Assembly: GCA_023404095.1 (NCBI GenBank)
Contig: JAEYDD010000075.1
Span: forward strand, 378,947-442,946
Length of the DNA: 64,000 bases
Direction: 5' to 3'
Origin: Pseudomonadota bacterium
GTDB lineage: Bacteria; Pseudomonadota; Alphaproteobacteria; Rhizobiales; Rhizobiaceae
The notes under the pieces are model-generated. The model made no database searches, was not told where the DNA came from, and was given only the letters and a program-made list of their open reading frames with translations. Each line of letters starts with the position of its first letter. Position 1 is the first letter of the stretch. Positions 59,727 to 64,000 of the stretch are shown here, in pieces. Made by a program: the position numbers and the translations under genes.

Positions 59727-59854
59727 GCCCGCGTCCCCACCAGCCAAGCGCCTGCCCAAGTCGCCCCACAAAACTCGCCGCCGCGCCCAATACGGCGACG
59801 ATGAGAATCGCGTACAGCCACCACGGATTACGCATCATCGCCGCCCGCTCAGAA

Positions 59855-60730
59855 TCAGGACTGGACCAAACGTCCAATGATGGACGACCCATCATATTTC
59901 CCGTCTTGCAGTGCCTGTTCGAGCGGTCTCCAAAGCCTACCAATTATCTTGAAGATATTGCCCATTGGCTTACCGCCCGCGGAAGTGAGTTCGGATATGA
60001 CTTTACCCTCCTCCCAGTTGCAATGTCGCGCGAGCCTAAACGCGTCATCCTCTGCAGCAATCAACCCAAGACGGTAGGGGTTGTCTCGGCGCATGATCAA
60101 TTGAGCCGCGATGTGGCAGGAAAAATACGGCGCTTGGGGCAGGCCTTGCTGCAGCTGCTTTATGTCTATTCGTTTGCCGACGGTTTCAACGTACTTCACG
60201 CTTCCATGCATGATCGAGTAAGTAAACTCGGCTTGCCAATCGGTCACGAACCGAGAGCTCGGCGGGCTAGCCAAGAACCAATTCTCGATCAACGGGAATC
60301 CGGCAATGGTCGTCTTTGTTGCATGAAAGTAGCCAATGAACTCAGCATCCGCCAAATTCCGCAGGTAGTGGATGTAGTCAAGCGACTCAAAAGCCAGGGT
60401 AGTCGCGTCCATCCATATGCCACCATGCTCTTTCATAAGGCATAGCCGTATGAAGTCGGATTGCCTCTGAGGCGACTCGCTTTCGAGATTCTCGGGGAGG
60501 GATTTTAGATACTCCCTCGCATTGGTTGGCGTCACGCAAATGATCTCGTGGTCGGGGTTTGTCTCTCGCCACGACCTGAAACAGGCTCTGACGATCAGCG
60601 GGAATTCGTCCGAATTCCAAAATGTCCATATCCTTCTCGGTATAGCTTCGGAAAACTTGTCCCTGGCACGGTTTCCCAGCCATATCTGAGACCGGTGAGA
60701 GAGGGGGCCATTTTGCATTTTGTCTCGCAC
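59855..60730 (-). CDS. capsule-type glycosyltransferase (GT32/Caps_synth)
   Basis: 291 aa. IPRRIWTFWNSDEFPLIVRA at the N-terminus and RQSDFIRLCLMKEHGGIWMD followed by ATT are the family's substrate site with a DxT in place of the usual DxD. Cytosolic. Adds a sugar to capsular or phosphoglycan repeat. Upstream of it, on the same strand, is the TagF-like gene, 106 bases away. Confidence 0.82.
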   Translation of the reverse strand: MRDKMQNGPLSHRSQIWLGNRARDKFSEAIPRRIWTFWNSDEFPLIVRACFRSWRETNPDHEIICVTPTNAREYLKSLPENLESESPQRQSDFIRLCLMKEHGGIWMDATTLAFESLDYIHYLRNLADAEFIGYFHATKTTIAGFPLIENWFLASPPSSRFVTDWQAEFTYSIMHGSVKYVETVGKRIDIKQLQQGLPQAPYFSCHIAAQLIMRRDNPYRLGLIAAEDDAFRLARHCNWEEGKVISELTSAGGKPMGNIFKIIGRLWRPLEQALQDGKYDGSSIIGRLVQS

Positions 60731-60836
60731 GTAGAAGGAGTGGCGTATCTCTTCGGGCGGTACCGAAGAGATACGCCCTTTATAGCCACGCGTTACAGTG
60801 GGGAAGATGCCTAAACCGAAATCGGGCCGCTCGACC

Positions 60837-63680
60837 TCATTTACCCCTCAACTCATCTTCTAACTTCATCGCGCGGGTTAGCCACTCCACGACGCGGCGA
60901 TTGAACTCACGCTGATCCGTGTCAGCAAGGCCAGCCAGAATTGCTTGGCGATACATAGGGTTGGTAGATTTCCCGCTGTCAATCATATGTTGTGACAGCA
61001 ATATAGCCTCGTCCGTTCGTCCCTCATCGAGCAGGACAGGGAGAAGAGCCTCCGCCTGGGATGCGGAAATGTCCGGACGAATCAAATATCCGGCCACCTC
61101 GAACATCCGCTCCGCGACACGCTGCGAGGCTTTGCCGTCCCGGTGACGGAAGAAGCTCATGCGTCGCAGCGAATAGCTCGGTGTTTCCGGGCCTGCGATC
61201 AGGCTCAGGACGTGGTTTTTAACATCGCCGGCATCACGATACACGGGGCCGAACCCGTCGGCATCGTAATCGAAATACCCCTGCACATAGGTGTGCCCTC
61301 CCGATAGGGCACGTTCCCGATCGAAGTGAAAGTATGTGACGGGCTTGTCGAGATAGGCAAATTCCGCTGCCAATGAAGAAAAGTCCGTCAATACCGACTG
61401 GCACTCTCGAACCAGATCGGAGTAGCGCGTTGTCACAACGTCGCGCACCTCGACGCGCGGATCGATGATGAAGTCGTCCAGGTATATCCGCATGCTCGGA
61501 TGGGGCGCGAAAACCAGATGGCCATCCCGCGCCACGACCTCGTCAATGAATGCCGTGTCCGACAAGACAGAAGACCACTCACGCAGATAATCGCTCTCCA
61601 GGAAGAGCGGATTTTTATGGCGATGAAAGCCGCTGATTATCGGACCCGTCAGGTAATGGCGCCATGTCGGTGCGATTAGAACAGTGTGTGACGCTTTGGG
61701 TTTTGTCGCTAGCTCCTGCAGCAATGCGTCATGACGAGGAAGGCCGGTTAGCCACACTTCGCGTTCCGTGAACTTGTAGGGGGACGTGGGGTGCGAGATG
61801 GAGGCGGCTTCGCGCGGTGCAGAAGTCACGAAGCCCCGGAGGGTCCTTCCATTGAGCCACTTCGACAAGTCGGCGGTAATGACGCCGTGTTGAAGGAAAA
61901 TGAACTCGAAGGTGCACAGATCCGCAAGGGCGCGTCCCGCGGGTGCGAAAACGTAGTGATCGGCGTGCGAAGAGACCAGCAGGTTTGCTGCAGCCAGCGC
62001 GGCGAAGTGTTCATCGCTGCCGTAGGCGAGCAGCTTGAAGCCTTCCTCCTGCAAGCGCGACCAATCGATTGAATCGGTGCGAAGCACGAAGAAGCACTTG
62101 TGATGCATATGATTGCGCAGAAGGTACCTGTAGAGGTGCTCCGCGTTGTCGTCCGCCTTGGTGTCGCGGTCCATCATCACGATGCAGCCCTTGAATTTCC
62201 GCTGCATCTCTTCCGTTGTCACTCTCTTCCGCATCGCCGCTTCTTCGGCGGTTGGGGTATATCGGGTCATTTTTCGCAGATGCGTCGGCACGTCGGCCGT
62301 CAATATGCTTTCGCCCAGCGTAAAGGCGCCGCCCTTTTTTAACAGACAGGTGTAGCCGCCGGCCTCCACCGATAGATTCTCGCCGCCCGATAGGTCGACC
62401 CAGAAATAAACATCCTCGTGAAAGTTCAGATCCCCGACCGCTTTCCGCAAGGTCTTAACGTCCTCGATGGGGACTGGATTGCCATCTACAAGCGCTCTGA
62501 TGCCATAATCCGCGATTGCCGGCGCGTGGATCATAAAGCGCGCCTTATTCGCCAGCCGATCGTAGTCAACGAGATAGGCTTTCGGATTGGAGACCGCCTC
62601 CTGTTTCAACAGCGAACACAGGCTCACCTTGAAACTCTCGGAAATCCCGCCGAACGAAAAATTCTCGATGTGCTGTCGGTTGACAAAGCTGAAGATATGC
62701 CGCGCCTTCTCTACGAAGAGATTTAGATCCTCCCGGCTCAGATTGCTCGCCGATCCGTTCATGATGCTCTTGAAGCGCCAGTACACCTCGTAGACCATCA
62801 TGTTCTGGAAGTAGAGCGGGACTTCTCCCATTGTCCCGCTGACCATCTGCAATAACCTTGCGTAGCCGGTCTCCAATTGGTCTGTATACCACGCGCGGGA
62901 GTAGCTCGACGTGTCGACCAGCGAATTCTTGGCGGCACGCTTGCGGTAGAAATACTTTGGCTCCTTCAGGAAGCTGATTGCTCCTTTGCAATTGAGAAAA
63001 TATTCTGAGACGAAGAACCCATCCTCGAACGTTGGGCGAATGTCGTGCCTGAACGTTATACCCGCCTTGCGAATAATCTTCGTCCGGAACCACACGTTGT
63101 TGCTATTCAGCTGCAATTCGGTCGTGAGACGGGAAATGGGGATCCGGCGTCGGGCTTTGTAGCGATGCTTGAGGGGATGGTCGTCCTTGAACTCGTTTCG
63201 CTCTTCGATAAAGCGAACGAAATTGCAAGACACCGCGACTAGTTCGCCGCCGCCCTTCCGCTTGAATTCGGCCAGCGTCTCTTCGAGGTAGTTGTCACTG
63301 AGGAAGTCGTCCGGATCGCAGAAGGTGACCCACTGTCCCTTCGCAAGCGCAAGGCCTTGGTTGCGCGCATTGGCAACGCCGCCGTTTTCGATCGTCAGGG
63401 TGCGGATCAGGTCCGGATAATCGGCGCGCCAGCGGTCCATGATCGATTGCGTGCCGTCTTGCGAGCCGTCGTTAACCAAGATCACTTCGAGAACATCGAG
63501 TCCGGCCTTCTGCTTGACGATACTTTCTAGGAAAGCGTCAAGATACTCTTCCATGTTGTAGATGGCTGATACAATGCTCAGCCTAGGCTTGCGTGCAGGA
63601 GCCTCATTTGCCGGAACTTGAATGACGGGGACTTCTAGCTTGCGCTCTCTTTTTTTCAGGATTTTGGACAAGCTGAACAC
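60837..63680 (-). CDS. GT2 / CDP-glycerol-transferase-like fusion
   Basis: 947 aa from GTG 63680. Residues about 32-260: GT2 (RLSIVSAIYNMEEYLDAFLE, VTFCDPDDFLSDNYLEETLA). About 480-840: Glyphos_transf (TagB/TagF) domain (EFIFLQHGVITADLSKWLNG, VLIAPTWRHYLTG, CQSVLTDFSSLAAEFAYLDK). The last 150 residues recur in the short protein at 51470-52084. Polymerises or caps a phosphoglycan at the surface. Two catalytic domains in one chain suggest an alternating backbone. Confidence 0.88.
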   Translation of the reverse strand: MFSLSKILKKRERKLEVPVIQVPANEAPARKPRLSIVSAIYNMEEYLDAFLESIVKQKAGLDVLEVILVNDGSQDGTQSIMDRWRADYPDLIRTLTIENGGVANARNQGLALAKGQWVTFCDPDDFLSDNYLEETLAEFKRKGGGELVAVSCNFVRFIEERNEFKDDHPLKHRYKARRRIPISRLTTELQLNSNNVWFRTKIIRKAGITFRHDIRPTFEDGFFVSEYFLNCKGAISFLKEPKYFYRKRAAKNSLVDTSSYSRAWYTDQLETGYARLLQMVSGTMGEVPLYFQNMMVYEVYWRFKSIMNGSASNLSREDLNLFVEKARHIFSFVNRQHIENFSFGGISESFKVSLCSLLKQEAVSNPKAYLVDYDRLANKARFMIHAPAIADYGIRALVDGNPVPIEDVKTLRKAVGDLNFHEDVYFWVDLSGGENLSVEAGGYTCLLKKGGAFTLGESILTADVPTHLRKMTRYTPTAEEAAMRKRVTTEEMQRKFKGCIVMMDRDTKADDNAEHLYRYLLRNHMHHKCFFVLRTDSIDWSRLQEEGFKLLAYGSDEHFAALAAANLLVSSHADHYVFAPAGRALADLCTFEFIFLQHGVITADLSKWLNGRTLRGFVTSAPREAASISHPTSPYKFTEREVWLTGLPRHDALLQELATKPKASHTVLIAPTWRHYLTGPIISGFHRHKNPLFLESDYLREWSSVLSDTAFIDEVVARDGHLVFAPHPSMRIYLDDFIIDPRVEVRDVVTTRYSDLVRECQSVLTDFSSLAAEFAYLDKPVTYFHFDRERALSGGHTYVQGYFDYDADGFGPVYRDAGDVKNHVLSLIAGPETPSYSLRRMSFFRHRDGKASQRVAERMFEVAGYLIRPDISASQAEALLPVLLDEGRTDEAILLSQHMIDSGKSTNPMYRQAILAGLADTDQREFNRRVVEWLTRAMKLEDELRGK

Positions 63681-64000
63681 TATGCGGCGCCTCTCAAATC
63701 GATTCCAGTGAAATGACGGTCGAACGAACTGCGCTTGAATATCTTCGCTAGCGCATATTCATAAAACTGTTACTCAACTGTCATATACGCCGTCAATGTT
63801 TGATTGACCATTCGGCTACCGCGGTGCGGCGACTTCGTCCGGCCTGTGCTCTGCGCACCACCAATCGATCGCGCCTGACCTTGCCCCCAAGTTTTATCCA
63901 GTTTTGAGTTCGCTCCAGCGGTTTTGGGTTGCAACACTTGGGGCGGTAGCGGCGAGTTGCGGTGCGGAGCCATTTCGGCTGCGCAGCACCGCATCACGTC
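63681..64000. other. upstream region of TagF-like gene
   Basis: 320 bases with no gene. 63761-63815 matches 52168-52222 upstream of the short paralogue; minus-strand TTGACG and TTGAGTAACAG are conserved, a probable promoter. Confidence 0.5.

Noticed and set aside
59647..59943. Minus-strand frame with one membrane helix (WWLYAILIVAVLGAAASFVG)
   Set aside because: Overlaps the holin-like gene and has no good ribosome site; might still be a tiny phage membrane protein starting near 59837, but support is weak.
1..64000. CRISPR arrays, rRNA genes, toxin-antitoxin pairs
   Set aside because: Looked for regular repeats with spacers, rRNA conserved blocks and typical toxin-antitoxin pairs; none seen.

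Overview
The window looks like a piece of the chromosome of a Rhizobiaceae-type alphaproteobacterium (Rhizobium/Ensifer/Shinella-like; I cannot go further). The evidence is the high-GC sequence, a phoR-pstSCAB-phoU-phoB operon with rhizobial-size PstC and PstA, GcrA, a SAM-II riboswitch in front of metZ, an argD-argF-hslO block, and a dense cluster of GANTC (CcrM) sites at gcrA.

Layout. 1-4.2 kb: two surface-glycan genes, one a very large fusion of coiled coil, pyruvyl-transferase-like domain and GT8. 4.4-8.5 kb: a periplasmic HAD hydrolase, a PepSY/cytochrome b561 pair and small rhizobial proteins, one apparently frameshifted in a (CG)5 tract. 8.58-28.72 kb: a 20.1-kb integrative element in the 3' end of tRNA-Thr(CGT), flanked by exact 52-bp direct repeats. 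It holds an integrase, DNA-binding and replication-like genes, a virion ejection/lysin module, an XRE switch, and cargo: a MauJ-like protein, ClpP-fold+PAN, SH3, thermonuclease and M41-like proteins. I see no terminase, portal or capsid gene in it. 28.7-49.9 kb: core chromosome, with an NMO-type oxidoreductase, PPK2, the phosphate regulon, gcrA, argD-argF, hslO, apaG, metZ, dcd, a DUF2161 nuclease and a Tat-exported desuccinylase-like protein. 50-52 kb: a three-gene glycan operon on the minus strand. 52.1-59.7 kb: a scrambled accessory region with an IS66 relic, tRNA-Gly, an integrase stub, a deleted head protease, a tail-spike, an acetyltransferase and a lysis cassette, i.e. a decayed prophage. 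59.9-63.7 kb: a capsule-type glycosyltransferase and a 947-aa GT2/TagF-like protein on the minus strand.

How the genes work together. The Pho block couples phosphate sensing (PhoR-PhoB-PhoU) to uptake (PstSCAB), with polyphosphate kinase 2 convergent beside it. metZ is under SAM feedback through the riboswitch and a terminator. gcrA, whose product acts through CcrM-methylated GANTC, has eight GANTC sites in about 250 bp. Both window ends and the 50-52 kb operon encode cell-surface glycan enzymes. The acetyltransferase in the prophage remnant sits among tail and lysis genes, a typical place for phage-carried envelope modification.

Most striking: the tRNA-Thr element (ejection/lysin genes without a head module, mirrored 21-bp repeats at its ends); the GANTC cluster at gcrA; the SAM-II/terminator leader of metZ; the internally deleted paralogue of the TagF-like gene that keeps its promoter; and several apparent single-base lesions in phage genes (endolysin, tail-spike, head protease).
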